Assembly: GCA_035710745.1 (NCBI GenBank)
Contig: DASTCX010000013.1
Span: 62,001-126,000 of the forward strand
Length of the DNA: 64,000 nucleotides
Direction of reading: 5' to 3'
DNA from: Candidatus Eremiobacteraceae bacterium
Lineage (GTDB): Bacteria; Vulcanimicrobiota; Vulcanimicrobiia; Eremiobacterales; Eremiobacteraceae
Under the pieces are notes generated by a model. The model saw nothing but the letters and a program-made list of their open reading frames with translations. It was not told the origin of the DNA and ran no database searches. This document shows positions 1 through 7,602 of the stretch, piece by piece. Numbering within the stretch: position 1 is the stretch's first letter; every line of letters begins with the position of its first letter. The translations under genes and the position numbers were made by a program.

Positions 1-137
1 CGGATCGGCCCCTTGCGAGGCAGCACGAGAAGCCGCGAGGCGTCGCGACGATCGGCGGGTCGCTGCGCTACGAGCGCTTCGGGAAGTACGTAATCGAAGG
101 CATCCGTGCGGAAATCGGCGGGCGTTTCGTCATCCAT
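1..137 (-). CDS. queA: S-adenosylmethionine:tRNA ribosyltransferase-isomerase QueA, N-terminal fragment
   Basis: Only the first 45 codons lie in the window; the rest continues past base 1. QueA transfers and rearranges the ribosyl part of AdoMet onto 7-aminomethyl-7-deazaguanine in tRNA, the penultimate step of queuosine synthesis. The translation from the ATG at 137 contains FDYVLPEALVAQRPA followed by RRDASRLLVL, which matches the characteristic QueA N terminus (FDY-LPE-LIAQ-P---RD-SRLLVL). The start codon lies inside the last codons of the PilZ gene (overlap 8 bases), suggesting translational coupling. The frame was read by hand because the fragment is short; the motif match makes the identification firm. 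Confidence 0.85.
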   Translation of the reverse strand, partial: MDDETPADFRTDAFDYVLPEALVAQRPADRRDASRLLVLPRKGPI

Positions 138-471
138 CCTCGTCCGCCGCCTGCGATCGCCATAACGCAAGCTTGTCCGCCAAGGCGTCGCGATGCAGCG
201 CGCTGAGCGCTTCGAGCTCGACGCCGACGATCTGGCGGTCGTCGGTCTTCGACGGCGTGCACCACCTGACGACGCCGGTCATCGCGCCGTCCGCGATCTG
301 CGCGATCGCGAACCGCAGCTTCGACCCGAGCGCGAACGGCTCGCCGCACAAGAGGCCGATGCCGCCCTCGCATATGTCGAGCGTCGTCGCATCGATCGGC
401 TTAGGGCCACCTGGGTCGATGATGACGGGGAGCTCTTTGCGGCATCGCTCCCATCGCCGGCGTTGGACCAT
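130..471 (-). CDS. PilZ domain protein (putative cyclic-di-GMP sensor)
   Basis: A 113-residue stand-alone PilZ domain. The two signature segments are visible: an arginine-rich N terminus (RRRWER, residues 4-9, giving the RxxxR pair R5/R9) and DICEGGIGL at 32-40, equivalent to the DxSxxG motif with Cys in place of Ser. PilZ domains bind cyclic di-GMP and change the activity of partner proteins; no partner domain is fused here. It sits between the SpoIID/LytB-like gene upstream and queA downstream, 2 bases after the former and overlapping the latter, so it is part of the ruvB-spoIID-pilZ-queA run. The Ser-to-Cys change does not by itself rule out ligand binding. The output partner cannot be told from sequence. 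Confidence 0.8.
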   Translation of the reverse strand: MVQRRRWERCRKELPVIIDPGGPKPIDATTLDICEGGIGLLCGEPFALGSKLRFAIAQIADGAMTGVVRWCTPSKTDDRQIVGVELEALSALHRDALADKLALWRSQAADEDG

Positions 472-473
472 CG

Positions 474-1622
474 CTACCTCGTCGCGAGCCGGTCCGCGAT
501 GCTCGCGAACTGGACGCCGTGGTAGTAGAACTCGAGGATCTCGTCGGCCGTCTTACCCGCTTCCGCCATGCCGCGAGCGCCCCACTGCGCCATGCCGACG
601 CCGTGGCCGAACCCCTCACCAGAGATACGGATGACACCGCCGCGCAAGGAGATCGAATCGATGCGCGTGCTGCGCACGACGTGGTTCCCGACGAGCGCGC
701 GGAACGTCGTCGCCGGTATCACCCGCGCGTCTTTGGTTCCGTTTATCGACACGCTCAGCGCACGACCCGATTCGTCGCGCGATACGACCGCGATCGAACC
801 GATCGAGCCGATGTCGCCGAAGCTGGCGCGAAGGGCCGACGTGAACGTCTGCGCGTCGACGGAAGCGCTCCATCCGTCGTCGGGCGACGTCGTGCAATAC
901 GGATCCTGATGCGCGACGAGGTAGGGTTCCGGGTCGGCTAGCGCGTCGCCGCTGCTCGTATACCCTCCATCGCAGCTCGAGTAATACGCGTGCACGACAT
1001 CGGCGCCCGCCACGAGGATCTTTCCGCGCGTCGAGCTCACCGCCGATTCGACGGTGGGAGTCTCCGCCGCGACTCCTTTATATGCTTGGTCTTGCTCGCC
1101 GGCACGCAGATCGTAGCCGAGCCACTCGCGTGTGCCCAGATGCGCGACAGCATAGGTCCTCGCGACGATGGCTTGCGCTTGAAGTGCGGCTCGCGGCCAC
1201 GACGGGTCCATCTCGCTCCCGACCACGCCGTCGAGGTAACGCTCGAGGTCGACGACGTTGATGATGTCGATCGAGCCGTCGGAAGTCGCCTGGACGATCG
1301 CTGCGCCGCGATAGACCGTGCCGTCGATCGCGAGCGGATAACGAGGATCGGCTGGAGCGACGACGATGGCGCTGCCGGCTTGGATAGCGCCCGCGAGAAG
1401 CAGGCCATCGGCGTTCGGCCTCACGTCGAGCACCGTCGTGACGTCCGGTTCGACGTACGGGCTTCCGCTCGAGACGTTCGGGGGCCTCACGGTAAGCCCG
1501 CCTTCAGAGGAGAGAACGGTGCGGAACTGATCGCGAAGCAGCGATACGCGGATCGGCGTGTCGTCGGCGAGCGCGGGGGCCGCCCACAAGACGACGAGAA
1601 GCGCCGCGAGCGCGGCTTTCAC
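474..1622 (-). CDS. SpoIID/LytB domain protein, secreted
   Basis: 382 residues from the GTG at 1622, which overlaps the ruvB stop (GTGA). This start gives a clean signal peptide (VKAALAALLVVLWAAPALA). A much longer open frame exists upstream but runs antisense-like through ruvB and is arginine-rich junk. The mature part is a SpoIID/LytB domain: YLDGVVGSEMDPSWP followed by ALQAQAIVARTYA, then YYSSCDGGYTSS, and near the C terminus GEGFGHGVGMAQWGARGMA. In SpoIID these belong to a lytic transglycosylase acting on denuded glycan strands; outside spore formers the family is linked to peptidoglycan remodelling. No sporulation genes are near, so a vegetative wall role is inferred. Confidence 0.85.
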   Translation of the reverse strand: MKAALAALLVVLWAAPALADDTPIRVSLLRDQFRTVLSSEGGLTVRPPNVSSGSPYVEPDVTTVLDVRPNADGLLLAGAIQAGSAIVVAPADPRYPLAIDGTVYRGAAIVQATSDGSIDIINVVDLERYLDGVVGSEMDPSWPRAALQAQAIVARTYAVAHLGTREWLGYDLRAGEQDQAYKGVAAETPTVESAVSSTRGKILVAGADVVHAYYSSCDGGYTSSGDALADPEPYLVAHQDPYCTTSPDDGWSASVDAQTFTSALRASFGDIGSIGSIAVVSRDESGRALSVSINGTKDARVIPATTFRALVGNHVVRSTRIDSISLRGGVIRISGEGFGHGVGMAQWGARGMAEAGKTADEILEFYYHGVQFASIADRLATR

Positions 1623-2686
1623 AGCAGGCGTGGCTGCCCGGTGTCGTCGTGCCCGATGTGCGCTCGGGCTTGGGGTGTCGCGCGCCGGCCGTTCGCCGAC
1701 CGCTGCACGAAACCGATCTGGATGAGATACGGCTCGACGACGTCGATCAGCGTGTTCTCCTCTTCGTTGAGACTTGCAGCGAGCGCACCGATGCCCACGG
1801 GACCGCCGCGATATTGGACGACGAGCGCGTTCAAGAACGCGCGATCGAGGGCGTCTAGGCCGAGAAGGTCGATCCGTTCGAGCTCGAGGGCGGCTTTGGC
1901 GATCTCGCGATCGATGCGACCGTCGGCTTTCACTTCGGCGAAGTCGCGGACGCGACGCAGCAGCCGGTTCGCGATCCGCGGCGTTCCGCGAGCGCGGCCC
2001 GCGATCTCCTCGCATCCGCCGGCGTCGATCGCGACGCCGAGCACGGTCGCCGAATGCGCGACGATCTTCGTCAGATCTGCCGGCGTGTAGTATTCGAGAT
2101 GATGGACGATGCCGAAGCGATCGCGCAGCGGCGCGGTCAGCATGCCTGCGCGCGTCGTCGCGCCGATGAGTGTGAAGCGTTGGAGGTTGATCTTGATCGT
2201 CTTCGCGTACGCGCCTTTGTCGACCATGAAGTCGATCGCGAAGTCCTCCATCGCCGGATAGAGGAACTCTTCCACGACGCGGCTCAGGCGGTGGATCTCG
2301 TCGATGAAGAGCACGTCGCCGCGCTCGAGGTTCGTAAGGATGCCGACGAGATCGCCGGGCCTTTCGAGGGTCGGGCCGGAGACTTGGCGGAACGTCGCGC
2401 CGAGTTCGCGTGCCACGATGTTCGCGAGCGTCGTCTTGCCGAGGCCTGGCGGGCCATGCAACAGGACGTGTTCGAGGGGTTCCCCCCTGCGTTTCGCCGC
2501 CTCGATCGAGACCTTGATGTTCTCGACGATCCCGTGTTGCCCGACGTAGTGCTCGAAGCCGGTCGGCCGGAGCGTAACGGTGATTATCTCGTCTTCGATC
2601 GTCTCGGTCGCGCTGACGACGGCGTGACGGGACGGCTGCGGCTCTTCGCGCTGCTCTTCACCCCGGACGGTCGGTTTACGCGGCAT
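1619..2686 (-). CDS. ruvB: Holliday junction branch migration ATPase RuvB
   Basis: 355 residues from the ATG at 2686 (MPRKPTVRG). RuvB is the hexameric AAA+ motor that, with RuvA, drives branch migration of Holliday junctions. Walker A GPPGLGKTT is at 78-86, Walker B/DEIH (FIDEIHRL) at 127-134, sensor 1 GATTRAGML follows, and the C-terminal winged helix ends in RTPQAR-like RRATPQAR. Usual family length is about 335-350, so the N terminus carries a short charged extension (residues 4-30). An upstream start at 2797 would overlap the divergent gene and add non-family sequence, so it was rejected. The gene is separated from ruvA and ruvC by two plus-strand genes. Downstream it overlaps the SpoIID-like gene by 4 bases. 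Confidence 0.95.
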   Translation of the reverse strand: MPRKPTVRGEEQREEPQPSRHAVVSATETIEDEIITVTLRPTGFEHYVGQHGIVENIKVSIEAAKRRGEPLEHVLLHGPPGLGKTTLANIVARELGATFRQVSGPTLERPGDLVGILTNLERGDVLFIDEIHRLSRVVEEFLYPAMEDFAIDFMVDKGAYAKTIKINLQRFTLIGATTRAGMLTAPLRDRFGIVHHLEYYTPADLTKIVAHSATVLGVAIDAGGCEEIAGRARGTPRIANRLLRRVRDFAEVKADGRIDREIAKAALELERIDLLGLDALDRAFLNALVVQYRGGPVGIGALAASLNEEENTLIDVVEPYLIQIGFVQRSANGRRATPQARAHIGHDDTGQPRLL

Positions 2687-2766
2687 GTCGGGAGACTGGT
2701 TTCCGCTCTCGCGGTGCGCGCCCTTCGCCCAAGGTCTCCGCGGGCGCGGACAGCGAACCACCCGCC

Positions 2767-3222
2767 ATGAACCCGGTGCTGGAGCAGCGATTAGCACGCT
2801 CGGCTAATTGGTTTTATTGGATCGCCGGCCTGTCGGTCGTCAACGTATTCGCGGCCAAGTCGAACTACGAGTTCGTCCTCGGCTCGGGTGCGGTCGAGGC
2901 CGCGCCGGCGTTCGGACCGACGGCAGCGATCGTCATCGACGTTTGCGTCATCGGCGGTTTCGCGATCCTCGGCTTCCTCGCGTCGCGCCGCCACACATGG
3001 GCGTTCATCCTCGGCATGGTGCTCTACGCGCTCGACGGCGTGATCTTCTTAGTCGCGCAGGATTGGATCGCCGCAGCCTTCCACGCGTTCGTGCTCTACG
3101 TGCTGTTCCTCGGAGCGCAGGCCTCCATCGCGATCAACCGCATGCCGGTCGAGAGCCGCACGATGGTCATGCCGCACGCGAATCCCACGGCCGACGGACC
3201 AGCTCCGCCGCCGTCCCCCTGA
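2767..3222 (+). CDS. Small integral membrane protein, unknown function
   Basis: 151 residues with four predicted transmembrane helices (roughly residues 16-32, 56-76, 80-100 and 105-125) and a Pro/Ala-rich cytoplasmic-looking tail ending PAPPPSP. The first segment starts with NWFYWIAGLSVVN. I do not recognise a named family. It is the first gene of a two-gene plus-strand unit that interrupts the minus-strand ruv genes, and diverges from ruvB with about 80 bases between start codons. There is no strong ribosome binding site before ATG 2767; the start is chosen because the reading frame and first helix begin there. Membrane location is clear, function is not. Confidence 0.7.
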   Translation: MNPVLEQRLARSANWFYWIAGLSVVNVFAAKSNYEFVLGSGAVEAAPAFGPTAAIVIDVCVIGGFAILGFLASRRHTWAFILGMVLYALDGVIFLVAQDWIAAAFHAFVLYVLFLGAQASIAINRMPVESRTMVMPHANPTADGPAPPPSP

Positions 3223-3228
3223 CGAGCC

Positions 3229-3783
3229 ATGGCGCTATCGGAACGGTCGAACTGGGCCACGCTCTCGCTATTCGTGCTGGGCGCCTTCGGGTTGGCGTCG
3301 GCTGTCTTCCTTAGCGTCGGATATCGCATGGGTACGTTTCCGACTATGCTTCTCGGCTCGGGAATCGTCACGTATGCCGTCCAGATGGAACTGGTCCGAG
3401 CGAGTGCGATAGCCGCGCCACTGAAGTACGGCGCGGTTGCTGCGTTCTTCGCGTTGTCGTTCGGCGTACACAGGCGCGTGATATGGGCGGCCGTACTCGC
3501 CATCGTCTTTGTGACGGTCGATGCGGCATTTCTCTTCATGCCCAACCCTGATCCGTTCTCGGGCTTGTTCGCCAGCCTCCAGCTCCCATTCCACGCGCTT
3601 GTATGTTGGTGGACGTTCGATGCGATCCGTGCGATACGACAAGGGCGCGCAAATGAGGATATCGTACGCAACCTGGACTTCCAGCATCGTCTCAGGAGAC
3701 GGCTCGAAGAATCCGACGAGCCAGCGCCGCCAGCCGCGACATTCGATACGCGCTTTCGACGGCTCCCGCCAGGGGCGATCTAG
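3229..3783 (+). CDS. Integral membrane protein, unknown function
   Basis: 184 residues with about five hydrophobic segments in the first 130 residues (for example SLFVLGAFGLASAVFLS, and VIWAAVLAIVFVTVDAAFLF) and a soluble, arginine- and proline-rich C-terminal tail. It starts 6 bases after the preceding membrane gene, so the two are almost certainly co-transcribed. Its last codons overlap the end of ruvA on the other strand by 4 bases. No family is recognised; nothing in the sequence suggests an enzyme active site. The two genes together form a small cassette placed between ruvA and ruvB. Confidence 0.65.
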   Translation: MALSERSNWATLSLFVLGAFGLASAVFLSVGYRMGTFPTMLLGSGIVTYAVQMELVRASAIAAPLKYGAVAAFFALSFGVHRRVIWAAVLAIVFVTVDAAFLFMPNPDPFSGLFASLQLPFHALVCWWTFDAIRAIRQGRANEDIVRNLDFQHRLRRRLEESDEPAPPAATFDTRFRRLPPGAI

Positions 3784-4400
3784 GGTTTCTGCTGCCTGCG
3801 GTAGATCTCGGTGAGCAGCTCTTCCGCCGTCGTCACCTTGCCGTTGCTGCCGAGCGCTTCGCGCGCCATCCTTTCCGCCTCTTGCGGCTTGTATTGGAGC
3901 TGCAGAAGCACGTCGATCGCTTCGGCGACGAAATCGGGCGCCGGCTCCTTCTTCTTCTCCGGCTCGCCGCGGATGAGACCGAAGCGCGCGACCTTGCCTT
4001 GCAGCTTGGCGACGATGTCTTTCGCCTTCTGCTCGCCGATGCCGGGCAGACGCCGCAAGCTCGCCGTGTCGCCGGCGTCGATATAGCGCGCGATCTCGGC
4101 CATCGGTTTCGAAAACGCTCGAGCTGCCGTCTTCGGCCCGACGCTCGCGACGGTGAGTAGCGCTTCGAAGAACTCGCGCTCGATCGCGTTGGTGAACCCG
4201 ACGTACATCGCCGAGCCGCGGTTGCCGTCGATCTGCATGTATGAGAACACTTCGAGTTTTATCGGGCCCCCGGGCCGGACATTCGCGACCTTCTCGCGCA
4301 CGCACGCGGGCAGCATGATCTCATAGCTCAGACCGCCGGCGTCGATGAGCGCCGCTTCCTCCGTCAGCTCCGCGAGTTTGCCTTCGATGCGCGAGAACAT
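3780..4400 (-). CDS. ruvA: Holliday junction DNA helicase subunit RuvA
   Basis: 206 residues from ATG 4400 (MFSRIEGKLAEL), overlapping the ruvC stop as TGATG. RuvA tetramers bind the four-way junction and load RuvB. The three domains can be followed: an N-terminal OB fold with the GGLSYEIMLP strand, a middle helix-hairpin-helix part (LLTVASVGPKTA and LRRLPGIGEQKAKDI), and a flexible C-terminal domain (EAIDVLLQLQYKPQEAERM) that contacts RuvB after a short charged linker EPEKKKEPAP. The length is typical for RuvA. A longer frame upstream to 4610 lies inside ruvC and is not real. Convergent overlap of 4 bases with the plus-strand membrane gene. Confidence 0.95.
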   Translation of the reverse strand: MFSRIEGKLAELTEEAALIDAGGLSYEIMLPACVREKVANVRPGGPIKLEVFSYMQIDGNRGSAMYVGFTNAIEREFFEALLTVASVGPKTAARAFSKPMAEIARYIDAGDTASLRRLPGIGEQKAKDIVAKLQGKVARFGLIRGEPEKKKEPAPDFVAEAIDVLLQLQYKPQEAERMAREALGSNGKVTTAEELLTEIYRRQQKP

Positions 4401-4879
4401 CAGCGTCCGTTCGTCCTTCGCAAGTACGCGATCGCCAGCGCGAGCGCGTCCGTGACGTCCGCCGGCGCCGGCGGTTTGCGCAACTTCAGCGCCTGGACGA
4501 CCATCGCCGCAACCTGGTCTTTCGTCGCGCCGCCGCGGCCGACGAGCGCGCGTTTCACCGCGGTCGCGGCGTAATCGTAGACCGGCAGACCAGCGACCGC
4601 TGCGGCGCACACGAGCGCGCCTCGTGCGTGCGCCATAAGGATCGCCGTGCGCGGGTACGCCGTCCGCGCGAAGACCTCTTCGACGATCATGACGTCAGGC
4701 CGGAACGTCGAGATGACGTCTTCGATGCCGCGTTGCAGCTCCGCGAGACGCTCCGACAATCCCGAACTTTTTCCCGGCGTGATCGTGCCGCCTTCGATAA
4801 GCCTCAATCCCGAGCCGTTGCGTTCGACGACGCCGTAGCCGGTGATGTGGAGGCTTGGATCGACGCCGAGGACGCGCAC
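4400..4879 (-). CDS. ruvC: Crossover junction endodeoxyribonuclease RuvC
   Basis: 159 residues from GTG 4879, one base after the stop of the upstream gene. RuvC resolves Holliday junctions as a dimer with two metal ions per site. The four acidic catalytic residues are in place: D7 (LGVDPSLHITGYG), E67/E68 (VMIVEEVF), D141 and D144 (ADVTDALALA), at spacings matching E. coli D7/E66/D138/D141. The length is normal. An earlier in-frame ATG to 5128 would add about 80 residues lying antisense-like across the neighbouring gene and lacks family similarity. The gene is coupled to ruvA by the TGATG overlap. Confidence 0.95.
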   Translation of the reverse strand: MRVLGVDPSLHITGYGVVERNGSGLRLIEGGTITPGKSSGLSERLAELQRGIEDVISTFRPDVMIVEEVFARTAYPRTAILMAHARGALVCAAAVAGLPVYDYAATAVKRALVGRGGATKDQVAAMVVQALKLRKPPAPADVTDALALAIAYLRRTNGR

Positions 4880-4880
4880 G

Positions 4881-5477
4881 TCAGTCGGCTCCGCTCGGAA
4901 TCGGCGGTGCCGGATACCTCGCCTGATACGCGGCGACGCGCTCCATGACGGCCGGCAGGTCGATGGCGATCCCGTTCGCAGCCAGCCAGCGGCCGCAGTC
5001 ATCGTAGAGGAATTCGAGGTTCGCGTACATGCTTCTTCCGGCGATGTCGCGGTGGACGGCCATGACCTCACGCAGCCGCTCGAAGCAGACGACGATCCTG
5101 CCGTAGTACGTCGAGTAGATGATATCACCGTCGACGAGGCCGTACTTCACGTACGCGCCGATGCGATCGAGCGTCCGCATGACGACGAGCTCCTTGTGGA
5201 CCTTCTCGTCGGCCGTACCGACGTTGGCGAGTTCGCGCCTAAACGAGTCGTCCGCCATGTGCTTTTCAAGGTCCAGATACACGAATCGATAGGCCGTCAC
5301 GAACGCTGGATCGACCATGTCGAGCAACACGGTCCGCGCCGCGTCGAACTGCGTGGCTTTGCGCACCTGCTCGAGCTGATCAACCGTTGCGCGCACCTGG
5401 CGCGCGCTCAATAGGACGGTGACGGTTATGACGATCGCGGAACCGATCGTGCCGATCGCGGTGAGCGCTTCCCACAT
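4881..5477 (-). CDS. Membrane-anchored protein of unknown function (DUF4760-like)
   Basis: 198 residues. One N-terminal transmembrane helix (ALTAIGTIGSAIVITVTVLL, residues 4-23) is followed by a helical cytoplasmic domain that starts with a short coiled-coil-like stretch (SARQVRATVDQLEQVRKA). The overall plan, one helix then a soluble all-alpha domain with QFDAARTVLLDM and EYL-type repeats, resembles the DUF4760 family of membrane-anchored proteins, but this is by general appearance only. It is placed 1 base before ruvC and 1 base after the PASTA kinase, so it belongs to the same transcription unit. No catalytic motif is seen. Confidence 0.6.
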   Translation of the reverse strand: MWEALTAIGTIGSAIVITVTVLLSARQVRATVDQLEQVRKATQFDAARTVLLDMVDPAFVTAYRFVYLDLEKHMADDSFRRELANVGTADEKVHKELVVMRTLDRIGAYVKYGLVDGDIIYSTYYGRIVVCFERLREVMAVHRDIAGRSMYANLEFLYDDCGRWLAANGIAIDLPAVMERVAAYQARYPAPPIPSGAD

Positions 5478-5478
5478 G

Positions 5479-7587
5479 TCAGTGCGGCGCCGGACCGAGG
5501 ACGATATCGACCGACGTCGATCCCGGCGGAGTCGTGGCGCCCGGCTCCGGTTCGGTGCTGACGACCTTTGCGTTCGGCGGGCTGCCGGTGAGAACGGTCA
5601 CGTGTCCGACCGTGTAACCGATCTTCGTCAACGCCGCGGTCGCGTCTTCGAGCGTCATGCCGACGAGGTTGGGGATCGGCGGCAGCGCGTTCGCGGTCGG
5701 GGCTGCGCTCGGAGCCGCACTGGGCGCAGCCGGCGACACCGCGACGTACAGGTCGACGGCAGTGCCGGCTCCCGTCTGCGAGCCCGCTTGCGGATTCTGG
5801 CTCACGACCGTTCCGGGAGTCGTCGTCGCATCTTCGACTTGGGCGACGGAACCGACGGTGAGCCCCGCCTGCTGGAGCGTGCCGCGCGCGTCGTCGACCG
5901 AACCGCCGACGACGTTCGGAACCGTGATGGAATTCGGTCCGCCGCTCTCCTCGACGGTGATGACCGATCCCGGCGGCGCTTGGGAACCGCCGCTCGGATC
6001 CTGGTCCATGATCGTCTGCGGCGGGATGTTGACGTTTGGTATCACCTGGCTCACTTTGAGCGTGAGCCCGGCCTTCGTGACGAGCTTGCGCGCGTCGGAG
6101 TCGCTCAAGTTGACGAGGTTCGGCACGGAGACCGCGAACGGGCCGCCGCTTGGGTAGAGCACGACAGTTCCGTGGATGGGCAGCTTCGCACCGGGAGAGG
6201 GGTTCGTCTTCGCGACGAGTCCTTTCGGAACGTTCGCGCTGTGGACGGCCGGACCGAGCTTGACGACGTAGCCTTTTTGCGAAAGGAAGGCGATCGCGCC
6301 TTTGACGTCGCGCCCTATGACGCTCGACAAACCCTGCGTCGGCGGGCCCGCACTCATATAAAGGATAACGGCGGTGCCCGAGGCGACGGCCGAACCCGCC
6401 GCCGGTTCCGTACCGGACACGAGGCCTGCCGCCGTTTGCGCGTCGACCCGCGACTTGACGACGACGTCGTCGAAGCCGGCTGCATGGAGCGCCGCAACGG
6501 CGTCCGCGGTCGTCTTGCCCGTGAGATCGGGCACGCGCGGACCGGCGACGATGTTCTGCCGCATCGCGATCGCTATGACGATGACGATGATGAGCGCCAC
6601 GATCGTGCTCGCGAGCATGATCGCACGACGCGAGTTCCACACCGACGGCGATGATTCGTCGAGGGATGCGAACCAGCGCCGCCGCGCGTCGGCTGCCGCT
6701 TTCTTGCGCCTTATGACGGCCGTATCGGTCTCGCCGTTGCGCGAACCGCCGTGCTGGTCGCCGTCGGGCCCGAACCCGAGGCACGCACGCAGCGCGACGA
6801 GCACCTCGCCGGCCGTCTGATATCGGTCTTTCGGCGATTTCTGGAGCAGCCGCATGATGATCTCGCGCAGCTGCGGGCTGATCGTCGCGCCTGCAGCCAC
6901 CGGGTCGGGCACCGGCGCGTTGACATGCGCCATAGCGACGCCCATCGCCGTCTCCGCGTCGTACGGCCGCTTCCCGGTCATCATCTCGTAGAGCACGACG
7001 CCGACGCTGTAGAGGTCGCTCGCCTCGCAAAGCGCCTGACCCGTCAGGTGCTCCGGCGCGCCGTACGGCACCGAAGCGAGGACGTTCTCCTGGCTCGTCA
7101 CCGTCTGCGCGTTCGCAGCGCGGGCGATACCGAAATCGGCGACGCGGACCGTATCTTCCGGCGTGATGAGCACGTTCGACGGCTTGATATCGCGATGGAG
7201 GAGCTCGCCGCGGTGAGCGGCGCCGAGCGCCGCGCAGATGCCCATCGCATAGCGGATCGCAGCGGATTCGGGCAGCTTCTTCTCGCGCGCGATGAGCGCC
7301 GCGAGCGTCTCGCCGCCGACGAACTCTTGGACGATGTAATGCGAGTCGCCGACTTCGCCGACATCGTACGTGTTGACGATATTCGGATGCGAGAGTTTCG
7401 CGGCCGCCTGCGCTTCTTGGTAGAAGCGCTGGACGAATTCGTCGTCGGCGGCGAATTGCGGACGCAGCACCTTCACGGCGACCTGACGTCGCAGCAGCAG
7501 ATCGTATCCGCGGTAGACGACCGCCATGCCGCCCTCGCCGACCTTCGCGTCGAGGCGATAGCGGTTGTTGTAGATCGTCTCTGGCAC
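5479..7587 (-). CDS. PASTA-domain serine/threonine protein kinase (PknB/PrkC type)
   Basis: 702 residues. Kinase domain at about 10-270: glycine loop VGEGGMAVVYRG (16-27), catalytic Lys39 (VAVKVL), HRDIKPSNV catalytic loop, DFGIAR magnesium loop, and a GAPEHL activation-segment end. A basic juxtamembrane linker precedes one transmembrane helix (IMLASTIVALIIVIVIAIAM, near 322-341). Outside the membrane are five PASTA repeats, each beginning with a VPDL/VPNL/IPNLVG-like turn, the fourth and fifth separated by an Ala/Pro/Ser spacer. Such kinases sense muropeptides or lipid II and phosphorylate cell-wall and division proteins. It is followed 1 base later by the DUF4760-like gene and preceded by a penicillin-binding protein gene, the same pairing as pbpA-pknB in Actinobacteria. 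Confidence 0.95.
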   Translation of the reverse strand: MPETIYNNRYRLDAKVGEGGMAVVYRGYDLLLRRQVAVKVLRPQFAADDEFVQRFYQEAQAAAKLSHPNIVNTYDVGEVGDSHYIVQEFVGGETLAALIAREKKLPESAAIRYAMGICAALGAAHRGELLHRDIKPSNVLITPEDTVRVADFGIARAANAQTVTSQENVLASVPYGAPEHLTGQALCEASDLYSVGVVLYEMMTGKRPYDAETAMGVAMAHVNAPVPDPVAAGATISPQLREIIMRLLQKSPKDRYQTAGEVLVALRACLGFGPDGDQHGGSRNGETDTAVIRRKKAAADARRRWFASLDESSPSVWNSRRAIMLASTIVALIIVIVIAIAMRQNIVAGPRVPDLTGKTTADAVAALHAAGFDDVVVKSRVDAQTAAGLVSGTEPAAGSAVASGTAVILYMSAGPPTQGLSSVIGRDVKGAIAFLSQKGYVVKLGPAVHSANVPKGLVAKTNPSPGAKLPIHGTVVLYPSGGPFAVSVPNLVNLSDSDARKLVTKAGLTLKVSQVIPNVNIPPQTIMDQDPSGGSQAPPGSVITVEESGGPNSITVPNVVGGSVDDARGTLQQAGLTVGSVAQVEDATTTPGTVVSQNPQAGSQTGAGTAVDLYVAVSPAAPSAAPSAAPTANALPPIPNLVGMTLEDATAALTKIGYTVGHVTVLTGSPPNAKVVSTEPEPGATTPPGSTSVDIVLGPAPH

Positions 7588-7602
7588 TGAGTCCTAACCC
7601 CG

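Noticed and set aside
990-2090. 366-residue plus-strand open frame opposite the SpoIID-like gene and ruvB
   Set aside because: Arg/Asp-rich shadow of the GC-rich minus-strand genes, no domain, no SD.
2687-2797. Upstream start for ruvB at 2797
   Set aside because: Would overlap the divergent membrane gene and adds 37 non-family residues rich in Pro/Arg.
5419-6654. 411-residue plus-strand frame opposite the PASTA kinase
   Set aside because: Low-complexity Arg/Asp sequence with no family match; shadow of the kinase gene.
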